DNA of 64,000 nt from Jaapia argillacea MUCL 33604 (Eukaryota; Basidiomycota; Agaricomycetes; Jaapiales; Jaapiaceae): contig KL197767.1 in assembly GCA_000697665.1 (NCBI GenBank), positions 62,589 through 126,588 of the forward strand. The letters are read 5' to 3'. Each line of letters begins with the position of its first letter. The first letter of the stretch is position 1. A program made the position numbers and the translations under genes. A model generated the notes under the pieces. It was not told the origin of the DNA and did no database searches. It saw only the letters and a list, made by a program, of their open reading frames with translations. Positions 47,330-59,105 of this stretch are shown here, piece after piece.

Positions 47330-47460
47330 CCCACCAGTACCCGCACCAAAAGACCTCGGACCCCGTACCGACCCGGGTAAACCACCCCGGGTACCCGTAG
47401 CCCACGTGGGTTAACCCATATGGGTAGGGTACGGCTCGGGCTATGGGTCCACCCGGGTAT
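47330..47460. repeat. Palindrome-rich patch 2
   Basis: Dense ACCCGGGTA, GGGTACCCG and GTGGGTTAACCC words, several of them perfect palindromes. The same words occur 1.1 kb away at 46170-46240. Confidence 0.5.
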
Positions 47461-47824
47461 GCAATATCTATCTTGGAATTCCCTCTCGTTGAGTCCCTGA
47501 GGAGCAATGTTTCCCGCACGGCGGTGGAGTTCGTCGATGGCAAGCACCTCCACGGAATTCGCACCATTCGCAGTGGCCTCACGTTTGACTAGTTTACAGT
47601 AGGCCCTTCCTCTTCACGCGCATGATTTGCCCCCTTAACCTCCACCACCGTCATGAATCGTATGCATACCTCCCAACTGATAGGAGAGTAATCAAGATTG
47701 GGAGCCAACAAGACATCTGAGAGCATCGTCTTCGGCGAACTATCGTCTCCGGTACGTCGATCAACATATCTCCAACCAGCATGAGCATTGAAATGCTGCT
47801 ACCAGATTTACAGCATTTATGACC

Positions 47825-48830
47825 TTAGGCACGATGGATCGAAAGGTGACGGGCTCGTCGCGATACGATACATATGTGTTGAGTGGCTCCTGAATCGTAA
47901 AGCCCAAGCTGCTCAACTGGCTTTTCCACTACTTCTGACGAAGTAACGCCAGCGCCGATCTCCTTCGAATAGTCGTGCTCTTTGGCAGTACCCTCCCCCT
48001 CGTCATCACTATCCTCCATTTCTGCAACGATGGCATCTCATCATCATCAACATCAACATCTTCTTCCACTGAGCGGCCCTGCCGTGAGGGTGCTGGTCGA
48101 GGGGACATCGCCGTCGGAATCAGAATCAGAGTCGGTGTCATGCGGGATGGAAGCCGTGGGACAGGAAACAGGCTCCGGCGGTGGGAGTTCCCCGAAGTCG
48201 TCGCACCCATCTGCAGGTAAAGCCATCCAAGCGCCGACCTCCCCGATAATCGCTGACCCATTTGCAGATTCACCTGGCTTCGGCTTTCCGCACTATATCC
48301 AGCACTGCCACCACCCTCGTTCTTCGGGCTCGGGCGATGGCCGAGTCCGTCAGCCGCCCGCGCGCCACCCTTCGACTGTTTGCTCTTCGAGGAGTGAAAC
48401 CGCTGATTTTCGAACTTTTGGAGGATGATGTTCATGAGGGCTTCAGTCATAACGGTCTTCGGAGCATCGGGGGTTGAGATCAAGGTTATCGTGCTGAGCA
48501 GCGCGTTGGCGTAGTCACTGTAGAACTGCGTGATTGAATTGTGCATAATGGTACGATATTGCTTCTCATCCAACACCTTCCCTGCATTAGCCAACTTCTC
48601 CTGGAATTGCCGAAGCTCGTTGAGGTGGACTCGAACATCACCCTCCTCGCCAGACTTCAGGTTCTTCACCCTCAACTCCTTGTCCGCCATCACCATCTCC
48701 GTCTTCTCGTCACCTCTGCCGATCACATCTCGGCGACGGAAACTTTATTCTGCTCCGTCGTGGTTGACGCCCATGGCATCGGTCCATCAAACAGTTGCCG
48801 TTGGTCTGGCAACACCTTCCGAAGTATCTG
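47825..48830 (-). mobile_element. Ty1/copia fragment (gag and protease start)
   Basis: Minus strand: gag-like blocks (VRVHLNELRQFQEKLANAG, ALLSTITLISTPDAPKT) and further on LYDSGATQHI, the copia protease active-site signature. It covers a different part of the element from the fossil at 37.6-40.1 kb. It is broken, with several disruptions, and no LTRs were seen. Family membership is clear; age is probably old. Confidence 0.65.
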
Positions 48831-49381
48831 GTGAGTTCCTTTTTCTGCGAGGGCTATATGAGCACATTCACCGACCCATGAAGTGCTTCCAGAAGAAACA
48901 AGGAGAGAGGCCCACGACACAGACACATAGTCATCTTTGTCTTGCATCGACTTATTCAATCTTCCCCGACCCGACTGTCACGGTCAACATATATATTCGT
49001 TTCGGTGGCAATCATGGGGTGGAACGTAGTAGTAACACAAAATATCCATCTATAGAGATTTATCAATATCTACAGTGCATGATCAATGAAATGGCGCAGA
49101 GGAAACGCCGAGAAACAAAATCCGGGGGATTCAACAGCAGTGGCAGCTGCAGCTCCCCGACACTTACCAATGACCAAAAATGTCGCTTTCGCTTTACCTG
49201 TAATTGTCCTCGTCTGGGTCCTCATATTCAAGAACCTCTTCCGCCTCGACCTCACCGAACATAATGGGCGTACCATGTCCGGAAGTAGTGTTGTCACGGA
49301 GGTTCAACTCGTATTCAATTTCGAAGTGATAGCGACTATCAACTACAAAACATTGTCAATCAATAGCAATAAAAAATCTGT

Positions 49382-51147
49382 TTACATGGCGTGGTCAAAA
49401 TCGTCAAGGCAACTGGCATAGCTGAGAAAAAAACCAGGGGGGGTCAGCAACAACAGCAACAGTGGTTATATATGGACACATACTCATTAGTATAAATGTC
49501 GCGCTCCCTATAGCTCCCCACATCAGGGTGCTCATAATCAGGTTTAACACGGACATCATATACACTCCTCCACACCCCCCGGGCCGCCCATTGCTCCCAG
49601 CTTTCTCCGAAGATTTCGTCATAAAGGGCACATTGTAAATTGAAGTCGAAACGAAGAGGGGATCCCCAGGCCTGGTATGTGGAGAGCAGAGGTTGAACAA
49701 AGGGGAAAATGTAGCGGATGTATCGTGCTGCTTTTCCATACTCTCGTGTACTCCACTGCTGGCCATACCACCAACGGTTGTCAGTGCGGTCTAACCGGAC
49801 CAAGTCGAAAATCACCAAATGCGAGGTGGATTTCCATTCTGGATCCATGCAGAAGTTGGCGTCCCAGTTGGGAGAGCATATTCCCAATCGCAGCTCCCGG
49901 AGATTCGCAAATGCAGCAAATGCGCGGATGTCATGCAGGTCGAAGGCAAGTGAAGGGTGGAGAACGATTAGGCTCCTGAGCCATGGCCAAGACTGTGCCA
50001 TTTTCCCGATCTCCGTTGGCAGGAAATGCGCATGCCCGCGAGGATATTCATCTGGAGTAAGGACTCTCAACTCTGTGAGAGAGTTGAGAGCGAACAGGGG
50101 TTCCAAAAGGTTGCTACCACCTGCAACGCGACCCAGGAATATCCAAAGTCTCGTAAGGTTCGACAACCTGGCCAAACAGGCGATTTGGGTTGGGATGCTC
50201 GCTCCCACAGGTCTTGAACGGATGGCAACCGTTAAGCTTCGTAATCTTCCTGCGATTGTGTCAAAGAACTGGGTGGGATCCTTGGTGAGAGCGTCCAGGC
50301 GGAGTGAACGAAGCGACCGGAAACCACCTTGCACTGCATCCAACCCATCCTGGTACAGAGGATCGGAAGACAACCAAATGGATTGTAACTCTGGCAGACT
50401 CCGTGCAAGCGGTTCGATCATAGTAGAAAGACCGTAAAACTTCCAGGAGCTTGTAAGTTTGACCGCCTTGAGAAATGGGCACTTCGCGCGTAGAGACTCG
50501 AAGAGCCCCGCCAACGCCACGGGGAGTGTCATCGGCACAATCCCCTCGATGTCTAGCCGCTCTAGGCTATTCGCCAGGAAGCTGGGTAGGACAGCTGCAA
50601 AATGATCCCCATCGATATCAGGTGCCCTCCGGGTCCGTTCCACCATCATGTCAATCCCCAACGGTACCTGCCAAACCCAAACCAGGGACCTAAGGTTGGG
50701 TAGTCGAAATGCGCTGCATTGGTGAAGCACGGACAGCCTAGTTCCATTGTATCAAATCGTTATCCTCTTCACTCGAGCGGCGTAGAGATCGAAACGTTGG
50801 CAACTGGGTATTCTTTGTGTGGCCTCCCTCCACTTCTGCAATGTGAAATGTGTTTCTTTCAGAACAATGCAAGGATGAAGTGGATGGATATGACTTGCCC
50901 AATGGAGATTTCCTCGCTCATCACAAGACCACTCCAATTCAGGGATCAGTTTCAAGAGAGGGTCCACAGAATCCAGCTCGCCCCATATCATACCCAACGC
51001 AACACTATGCCAGAGCCGGCTAGAGCAGACAACTGAGACCAGGTCGGCCATCCAGCGCCGGTCGGTCCAGTGCCGGTCAACGTCGCGCAAAGATTTGAGG
51101 ATCCAAGACTGCAACTCCGGGACTTCCAGAACCTTTTTGCAACTCAT
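49382..51147 (-). pseudogene. F-box/LRR-like paralogue with a premature stop
   Basis: Inverted paralogue of the gene at 7856-9814. The F-box part (MSCKKVLEVPELQSWILKSL ... HSVALGMIWGELDSVDPLL) and LRR-like part (LQSIWLSSDPLYQDGLD, FRSLRLDAL, LSNLTRLWIFLGRV, LTELRVLTPDEY) are in one frame, interrupted by a single TGA at 50752-50754. Aligning the two copies without gaps puts Leu of the 7.9-kb copy at this stop. The terminal intron (49422-49483) is conserved in position and sequence; spliced, the product ends ASCLDDFDHAM. It lacks the minisatellite. An ATG at 50730 would still give a 440-residue LRR-only protein. It is either a young pseudogene or an N-terminally shortened gene. Confidence 0.65.
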
Positions 51148-51471
51148 TGTGGCCGTATTGCAGTACGAGCAAAGGTCTTCGTACAGCAGCGGCGGTCAGG
51201 GCGCTAAATCAACGTCAACGAGAAAGTTTTGGAGGAATGGCTGTATGACAGGCGTCACGGTTTAAGAAAGGTGAAGAACCGGAGAGTATTTGTCGAGACC
51301 ACACAAGCCACGACACTTCTGGTGGGCTGGTGGCTGCCACGGCAATCCAAATTCGGAAGTCAGCCTCGGCGGCAACGCCCAGCGGGTGCACAGCATTGGG
51401 AAACTATCGAAGCAGAGAGCCTTGCAATAAATCTTGACCGACCTGCACCTCAACTTTAATTATCTAGTCCA

Positions 51472-53783
51472 ATGGCAACATCCTTGAACAACCCAGCACA
51501 CAAAAAGGACCCTCAGAAGCTGGCCATAGCTGCAGAGGGGTTTGAGATGGCCGTCGCGCCCTTGCAGGAGAAGGTCTATGTCTTTGCTGCCTTTCTGGGG
51601 GAATTGAGGTCGGCACTACCCCTCAATGGCGTGGATGAAGTGAACAGTCGCTGCATGCCTGAGTTCAGGGCGGTCATGGTACGTTCCATCCCAATTTGGT
51701 ATTTCAAACGACTCTAATTCTCGCTGCCAGTCAAGCTATTACAGCGACTTGAAGTGCTTGGACAAAATCAGGAAAACATTCAATCGAAGCGTGGACCTTG
51801 CTGAGCCCAACATAATCAGACAACTCAATGACATTATCGAGCGGCTCAATGCCTCAGGGACCCCTTTTGCTGCGGCCGAGCTCTATGAACTTGATCCCGA
51901 CCAGTCAAGCGTCCCGGAATCCAACCCAGGTTCCGCATTTGAGAAAGTCAATCGATTTTGGCTTCTCGACCCGATTCCTGGTGAGTTCTCTCTCTTTTTG
52001 CGTCGTCTTTGTCTGATAAACCTGACTCAGCTTCCCAACCAAGCTCAGGTTATACGCGACCTGGAGCTGTAGCCATTGTGCCTGGTAAGTTGGCGTCTAG
52101 CCATACCGTTAGCGATATTTCACACTCGCGTCATCGTATAATACAGCCATCGATACACCTCAGGCCTCATTCTCCACCCAGGATCCTGGTCCCCAACCCA
52201 TTCAACAGCGCACACACAGCATCTCCCATACCGATCCTACACCAACTGACGCTGAGCGGTTTCGGCTCGTGGCCGGATATGTGGCTGAGCGGGAGGGAGA
52301 GGCTGAAGCCAGTGGGGGCACCAATGATGATCAAACCCGATTCGAGAAGTTCGGGGATCCTTTGCAAGAAGGTGGGAAGGAACGGGAGGAAGAGGCAGGG
52401 CATCCCATGGATATCGGGAGCGAGGCGCAAGCTGCAGAAGACGATGTCGAAATGGAAGCGGCTGATGGCGACGTGGAAGTAGGCTCACCCACCCACGGAG
52501 TTGACGTTCTTGATACGACTTTCACCATCCTCCCCAGCAGACGCGGGAAAAGACAGCCAATCTCTTCGCCAGGTGGAAAGAATGTCAAACGCTCAAAATC
52601 CCACGATGGGACTGCTGCAAACATTGCCCCCATCAACCTTGAAGGCTCTGACGATGATGAAAGTACACCATCCGACTTGGGTGCCTTTGAGGTTTTGTCT
52701 GGCTTCATGGGTTACGAGCCCAAGTGGACGGAATCGCTTGCCCAGGTGAGTTGGTTTACGTTTGCCATAGGTTGTTGTTGACGGCGGCATCAGCGGTATT
52801 CTAACCCCTGTCAAAACTGCACCAATGTGGGCGCCATATGTGCCCTATACACCGACAGGTCAAAGCTCGAGCCAGAGGACCCCACGAAGTCTAAGACTTG
52901 CCTCTTCTGCCGCTTACGCAAGAAGAAATGCCGTCCGTCTCGCTCCGGACTCCCTACCGAGCATAATATCCACTTCAACGCCAATGCCAAGCCGGTTCTG
53001 TGTTTAAGGACTAAACACGGTGCGCCATGCAGAAAGCGTAAGGCTACGCCCGTCAAGGCTCGCAGGCCCAAGCTAATACCCTACGTCTTGATAACTACGG
53101 TGCCGCATCCTGCCAAGGGGTCATTGTCAACACCTGGACAGCTGGTACCATCCAGCCGATCTGGTGCCAAGGCTCAGAATGCGAGCAGCTCTCCGAGGAA
53201 CGCACTGCCGAAGTCGATACCTGACGTTCTGGAGGGAGCAGGTGAGGAAGACGACGTCACTACCGGGGACTCTGAACCGAAAGGCAAAACAAAGGGTATG
53301 GTTCTCGCTCTCCTCCCGTTCTGCCGCTTAGCTCACTCACACTTCTCCGCAGTGAATGACTCTATGGACTCGAAGGTGATTGCATCCCTGTGAGTTGCTA
53401 ACCATTCTTCACCTGCTCTCCAACTCTGCTAACCACCTTTGCACGTTTCTCTCACATAATGCCTGTGCTCAAAGCCTGTTACAAATTTGAACGTACGTTG
53501 ATCCTGCTACTCAGGCGGTTTCTCCGGGCATGGTTGGCAGCGGGTACCCCTCGTAAGTTCATCCGTTTCATTGCTGCCTTCTCCTCCATTCAACCTCCAC
53601 AAGGCCTACTTCGAGGAGCTGAAGCGCGAAGTCTACGAGCTCAAGAATGAGTTATTGGGACTTAAAAAGGTTACACAGATGCCTCCCGCAACCAACTCCA
53701 CTAATCAAGAACTCTGTGAGAAAAACACTGAGCTCTCAGCTCGCATCGAGGTCCTCGAGAAGAAAATGGCCGAGTCCACTTGA
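51472..53783 (+). CDS. Cys-cluster protein with coiled-coil tail, second copy of the architecture
   Basis: Five exons join in phase: 51472-51678, 51731-51980, 52031-52084, 52147-52745 and 52794-53295 (introns 48-62 nt). At least one more follows, starting at 53353. The N-terminal helical region is followed by Pro/Gln- and acid-rich linkers, a basic SRRGKRQP stretch and an acidic patch (EGSDDDESTPSD). A CQNCTNVGAIC ... CLFCRLRKKKC double CxxCx6C cluster then straddles the 52746-52793 splice, and a further CLRTKHGAPCRKRK follows. A terminal block LKREVYELKNELLGLKK ... LSARIEVLEKKM is a clear coiled coil ending at 53783. The exons between 53353 and 53620 are ambiguous in phase, so the link to the tail is uncertain or broken. 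Probably a DNA-binding, self-associating regulator; the role is unknown. Compare 15.5 kb. Confidence 0.6.
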
Positions 53784-55384
53784 GCCTGAGGGAGGTGTTG
53801 TTATAATTCCGAGTCAACTTGAGCATGGTGTAAAGTATGAGGTAATTGCATGATCCGTGTCCCCATTGCCGTCCCTCAACCCGCATGCCTTTACTTCTGG
53901 CGTTTTTTTCTACATGCCGACTCGTCATTACCTGCATCCGCCTTCATGTATTATCCGATAACCTTGTGATTTATGTACCCTCTATAATGTTGTGGTGTGC
54001 GTGCTTCGAGGTGCACGGCCCAAGATACCTACTAGCCTCAACCCCTTCCTCGACATCCGCGCACCGCGTAACCCTCGCCCGTTCAAGGATTCTATTTGAC
54101 ATGTCTCTCCAACCTCAACCATATGAGCGTTGTGCGGTGCGCTCAATTACAGCTTCACTCGCCAGTGCGTTTCAATTACTCCCGCCAAGGGACTGTTTGC
54201 AGTTATACTTGAAGTCGTCCCGGTCGTAACACAAGGCTGACGCAACGGGTTCCAGAGGAGAGCGCATGTCGCATTTTCTGCCTGGGGCTTACACTCCTGG
54301 CAGAGGCGGCCAGCGAGACCAAGGAGGACTCATAAACCCGGACGGCTCGTGGTTGAGCGTCAAATCACATGACTTCAGTTCAGCTGACTGTTCCAAGTTG
54401 AACGATTTCATCGACGTTGATTGGTCGATCAATAACAGAAAGCTTGTTATGGCGCTTTTCATGAATATCCGGAATCTGCTCGACATTTGCCCCTTTTGAC
54501 GTGCATCCATTCGCTTGAAAGCACCCCGTCCCCTCTGATATCCTTCGCGATCTTAGCCCCCTCCTTCCTCGAAGTGCTTTCAATACAGCGAAGTTGTGGA
54601 TGATCAGAGGAGTCTAATTTACAGGCTCATGGCAAGTCCGACAAACCGATTCCGATTTTTTTTATACCGATGTCCTGATTTTCGACTTTCAGTTCTTGTC
54701 AGAACCTCCACCTACACCTAACGATAGCGCCAACCTAACGTGTGGTTAAAGACCACCTTGGTCGCCTGGAGGACTCGTAGGGAAACCCGGCGAAGCAACT
54801 GCTCCATTCATCTCAATTCATCGAAACCCCACTCCTCCCCCCTTTCACCCAAGACTGTCACAATCACCATCATTGCGATCGCCATTGCTTTTATTTTCCT
54901 TTCCATGACCACACACACAACCCATACGAACCGACTCTCAGGGAGGCTTTGATTTCGTTCGAACTCTCGACTGTGCGCCCAGTCATCCCATTCCGCCCCT
55001 CCTCGGCTCAAGCTTGTTCGCTCTCGTCCAAACGAAAACCGTTCATCATAGGGATGTAGCGAAGGGCAAAGAGGGCTAGGGAACAAGGATAAGGGCCACA
55101 GGTAGGTAAATTCTAAATATTCCGTTGACTAAATCGCTTATTTCGCTTTCAGGTCTTTCTGCGAGCCCCGTCCCCATCTTCCATCAGCCCTCCCTACTGT
55201 CAGGACTCCGAATAAACACCTCCTTTTGCGCTCCGAGGAGCCCAACCCCTCCAACACCCAGCCAATGTACCCTCCACCCACTTTTCCCCTTCGAAATCAA
55301 CTGTCGCTGGCTTCGCAGGTGGCTAAGCACCGCCGGCGACATTTATAAAATCATCAGATAAGCGAAACGAAGCGTTTACTTCGT
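53784..55384. other. Interval with no recognisable gene
   Basis: Short frames only. One plus-strand frame (54740-54952) has a hydrophobic segment, and the overlapping minus frame does too, so neither is convincing. Confidence 0.35.
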
Positions 55385-56660
55385 TTTCCATGGGTCCATT
55401 CACTCCGACCTACCAGTTCCCTTCAAGTAATGAAACACGCGTCTGACGGCCTCCCAATGAACCTGTCCAGGATCCATTGGGAACCTAAAATTTGTGGTGA
55501 CAGCGAAGAATATGTCTGGCTGAGCAGCGAGAGCATGTGAGGGAACCGCCTCGCAATAGGGGATATCTCGAATCAGAGCATTCACGCGTGGACGAAAGGG
55601 GTTGTGACGACGAGAGGTGGATATTGGTTACCATCGGGGTTAGGATGGTTTGAGGTCTTCGAAGGAGTAGTGACGAAGGATTGAATCGACGCAGGAGCGC
55701 TGACAGATTTGAGTGGTAAGTATCTCGCATTCTTGCTGTACCTCGATACTTAACAACCAACGCAACTCACCTAGGTCCGTGACCTCAACAAACTTCGCCA
55801 AATTCTTCTTGAAGTCAACAACTAGAGCAAGATTCAAAGCCACGAGAGTGCAGTCATCGATATGAACCGCGACAATTATGCTGCCATCCTTGTCTCGTCG
55901 ACAGAAGACAGCTTCTTCTCCCTGAACGCGAGTGAAGCCCAACTTGTCCACGAAGATCCAAGTATGCTTCTGGTACCCGCGGCGACCAGATTGCTTCAAG
56001 TCCTAAACAGTCTTCCAGAGACAAAGGGCCTTGCCAGAGGAGTTCGGAGCGTGGTAGCCAGGGGGATGACGCGTGTACAGAATTTCGAAGTCGGTAAGTT
56101 CGCTTTTTTGATAGGCTCCCTTCATGTCAACTTGATGAGGTTCGTGGTCGTTGCGCGGCTTGCCATAGGTACGTAAGTGTCGAGATAATAGTCTCCTGGG
56201 ACTTGACTGAAACCCTGGGCTAATTACTAGGCGAGGCTTGTGACGGATAACATGGCTGGCGGCATCTATCTTCCCGCGAAAGATCCAATGACGTTCATGC
56301 CTTCCGATTCATCTCCAAGGCTCCAAGTTCCCGAATCCTCAAGCATCTTCGGCTCGTCATTGATTGGATTCTCCCACTCTAACCAATCCGGCCCTCCCTT
56401 GGCCTCGGCGAGATTTTTTGGTTCCAGGGCCTCAACCTCGCCAATCTCAGCCACCAGCACATACTCAACTCCCGTCACTTCCTGCACCTCGTCCTGCGTA
56501 TCTTCGACAGTGGATGTACGACACCATGGCACCGACATTCCAACCGGCACTGCAGGATCTGATGGATGTGCTGAGGTCGTGCCCTCACCACTGGCAGACT
56601 GTAGATCTCGAAGATAGTGAGACAGCTTGCGTTCACGTTGCGAACGCGTTGCCACAGGCT
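55385..56660 (-). mobile_element. Ty1/copia fragment (reverse transcriptase region)
   Basis: Minus strand: a pre-RT segment (EYVLVAEIGEVEALEPKNL), later RT (WIFVDKLGFTRVQGEEAVFC, VAVHIDDCTLVA, VTDLGELRWLLSIEV) and a piece toward RNase H (HWEAVRRVFHYLKGT). The pre-RT border is similar to that of the 37.6-40.1 kb fossil, so both belong to one family. Broken, with about five or more disruptions; no LTRs recognised. Confidence 0.75.
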
Positions 56661-57739
56661 CAGTGGGTTGTACAGGGGCAGGAATGGGCTCGAGACGGGA
56701 ATGGTGACCTCAGAATGGGTGAGTTGAATCGTTTAATGCTGGAGAGTCGGAGTCGTTTCGCTGACTGTGAAGTCTTCTGTAGGCTCCCCTTCGAAATGAA
56801 TCGGAGCCAATCACGAGATGGGAATGGGTTGTCGTCGCGAGTCGTAGCCCAGGACCGGTATCTCCAGTCAAGGAGCCGAAATCGTCGCACTCGGGTTTTG
56901 AACAGTGTACAGCCGTGGGCGAGTTGGTGTGACTTCCGTCAATGCTTTGATGGATGCGAGGAGTCTGAGGTGAATTTGGAGGTGAATCGGGTGGAGGAAG
57001 CACGGGTAAGGCATGGTCTTCAACCTTGCTAGATGTCGAGCGATGCATGAGCGGGCGTCGTTCGTCAAGAGGCCAACCGGTCGCCCAATCCAAGCCCTTT
57101 CTGACCGCGTGAGCTCTCGGAATGGGACAGGTCTGATTGATCCGTAATGGCTGCTAAACTAAGCGCATATGTAACCCATTGGATTGATAGGCTATTTTCA
57201 AAGGACACTGTTGAGGTTCCGAGTCAGAAACTCGGTCACCCCCGCCTCTCAACGTCTCTCAAGGTTTCATACCTAGAATTGTAGCGGCGGCAAGCGCCAG
57301 TCCCCGACCTCCTGCGTGTACACTGTACAACAGCAATTCTCGAGTGAAAGCTTAGTATCAAAACCCGCTTAAAACCTGATCAAATCAGCTGTGATTCATT
57401 GAGATACACGAACTCAGTGAAGCTACAGTAATCAAGTTGTAATCTATAATACAATCCACAGTTGTGACAGACAAAGTAACGGTCACAAACCACGCGAGAC
57501 AAACCACGCGAGTGACCGTCCAGCTCTGTGATCATTTTCCTCAGTCCTGTGTCGTCTTAGCATCAAAATTTTGCTCCCAAATGTCTCTTTGCTACCATGT
57601 CCAAGATTTACGTGCGGTCCGGGATGCGTAGACAGCACCAGATCCCACTCTGTGGTACTCTGTGCACTCGCGTCACAAGCGAGACAAACCACGTGGTTTA
57701 TGTCTCCGTCACATTTCGCATCCCTCTCCGACTGCCCGA
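56661..57739. other. Interval with no recognisable gene
   Basis: Frames on both strands at 56.7-57.1 kb shadow each other. Beyond them only short frames occur. CACGCGAG-type words recur near 57.5 kb. Confidence 0.35.
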
Positions 57740-57990
57740 CCACTATTCATGGGTACCCCACTCTCAACCATCCGACGACTGAACTGCGGAAGGGAGCAGC
57801 AGTGCCAGAGGTGCTGCTGCTGAGTTTTTCAAACTTCTAAGTCATTTCAAAAATCAATTATTGCCCTTCGTGGCGATACACGCAGCCAACCATTCAAACC
57901 ACTACCAGGGGACAAAGGCGATGAGCCTCCAATGGCATATGGACAGTCGAAGGTGGCGGCGGCGCCGTAGGTGCCGCCGCTGAGACTCTC
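57740..57990 (+). repeat. Duplicated hairpin with compensatory changes
   Basis: Two diverged tandem units, each with a hairpin followed by GCTGAG. Unit 1 (57796-57820): GCAGCAG pairs with CTGCTGC, inner TGCC with GGTG, loop AGA. Unit 2 (57956-57980): GCGGCGG pairs with CCGCCGC, inner CGCC with GGTG, loop GTA. Two A-T pairs in unit 1 are G-C in unit 2 with both sides changed, and one T-G pair is C-G. Both units continue into similar TCAA.CTT sequence. This suggests a structured RNA or a selected DNA cruciform, though a trinucleotide-repeat origin is possible. Confidence 0.5.
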
Positions 57991-58403
57991 AAGCTTTCAT
58001 TCTTTGTATTTATAATTGTGAGCTGTTGCGAGCAGGTTAGATACCCCTCCGGGACGGAGTCACGGGTAGCGGCTAGTAAACTTGAAATCCAATTCCGAGC
58101 GTGTGACATTCATGACACCAGTGCGTGACCGTTGTGACCGATCGTGTTTCTCCCTCTCGGTTTCTAGTAGTTACGGTTCGCTGCTCTGAGTGCTTCCGTC
58201 CCGAGGTCTCTATTTCGTGAGATAGATAGTTGTGAAAATTCTGAATTGCTGCTATCCGCCTCTTTGTCCAAGGCTCTTTTTGACGCTGCACTGGTTACTG
58301 TGGGTGTTGCTGTGGCTTGGGCCGTCCGCAATAGGATATTGCAACCAGGGCCACGCATTGTTATCAAGGCCACAGATCAAATTTGATTGCGATACAGTCA
58401 TCA

Positions 58404-58851
58404 ACGGGTCCTTGAGACACCACGGGTCCTTGATACACTCGATGTTTCGACCGGTTTCCAGCCTCTCTGCTAGGCAAAGTCGTTGGGAAGTGACACTATG
58501 GTGTCTAGGCTATAACTACCTCCCATCCTGATACAGGCAACCATCCCAATAAATTAGAAACTTGGGTGTCTTTCGGGTGTCCCCGTGGGTTTTGAAAAAT
58601 TGGAAAACCTTTCACCATTCCTGAGAGCGATGACCAGGGAAAACTCATGCAAATTTGGTGTCAAAACCTCGCCACTGATCGCCTGCATGGTGTGCAGCAA
58701 AGAATATGCCAATACATGTTCTCTACCGAGTGCTACAGCGCCAACACTCCTCATGAGACACGCGTCTCACTCGATGTAGTCGCTGATTACATCAACTGGT
58801 ACCAAAAATAGTAATGTGACTATACCGTGACAAGGTGTCTCAAGGACCCGT
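58404..58851. repeat. Candidate MITE with exact 18-bp inverted ends
   Basis: ACGGGTCCTTGAGACACC at 58404-58421 has its exact reverse complement at 58834-58851, enclosing 448 bp. A partial direct copy follows at 58422-58438, and another inverted copy GGTGTCAAGGACCCGT lies at 59019-59034. No gene inside and no clear target-site duplication. Confidence 0.5.
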
Positions 58852-59051
58852 ATCGGCTCAAAATGGCCCTCCTCCGAGTTTTGTCTCGCATTCAACGAGT
58901 AGCTAACAGGGGATCGTCAAAACTCCCATACAGCACCTTGAGACTCTATAAGACAATACTAGATAGTCAAAATTTCCAGAAGGCCTTGGTGGAGGCTGCT
59001 AAATATGATATGAATTTTGGTGTCAAGGACCCGTAGATGACTGTACTCTTC

Positions 59052-59057
59052 TATAAA
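59052..59057 (+). promoter_or_regulatory. TATA box upstream of the FunK1 gene
   Basis: TATAAA about 48 bp before the ATG at 59106, followed by a pyrimidine-rich leader ending in CAACCATGG, a good start context. Confidence 0.5.
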
Positions 59058-59105
59058 GGCGAGCCGTTCAACAATCCACCTCCATCTCTTTAACCCCCAG
59101 CAACC

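Larger units (their letters stand above)
44843..47824. other. Interval with no recognisable gene, two palindrome-rich patches
   Basis: Short frames on both strands, for example 45321-45674 (plus) and 47582-47013 (minus), without family motifs. Patches at 46170-46240 and 47330-47460 are rich in GGGTTAACCC and ACCCGGGT-type palindromes. Confidence 0.4.

Noticed and set aside
54740-55086. Membrane-like frames on both strands
   Set aside because: Both arise from the same repetitive ATCGCCATTG-type stretch, so neither is preferred.
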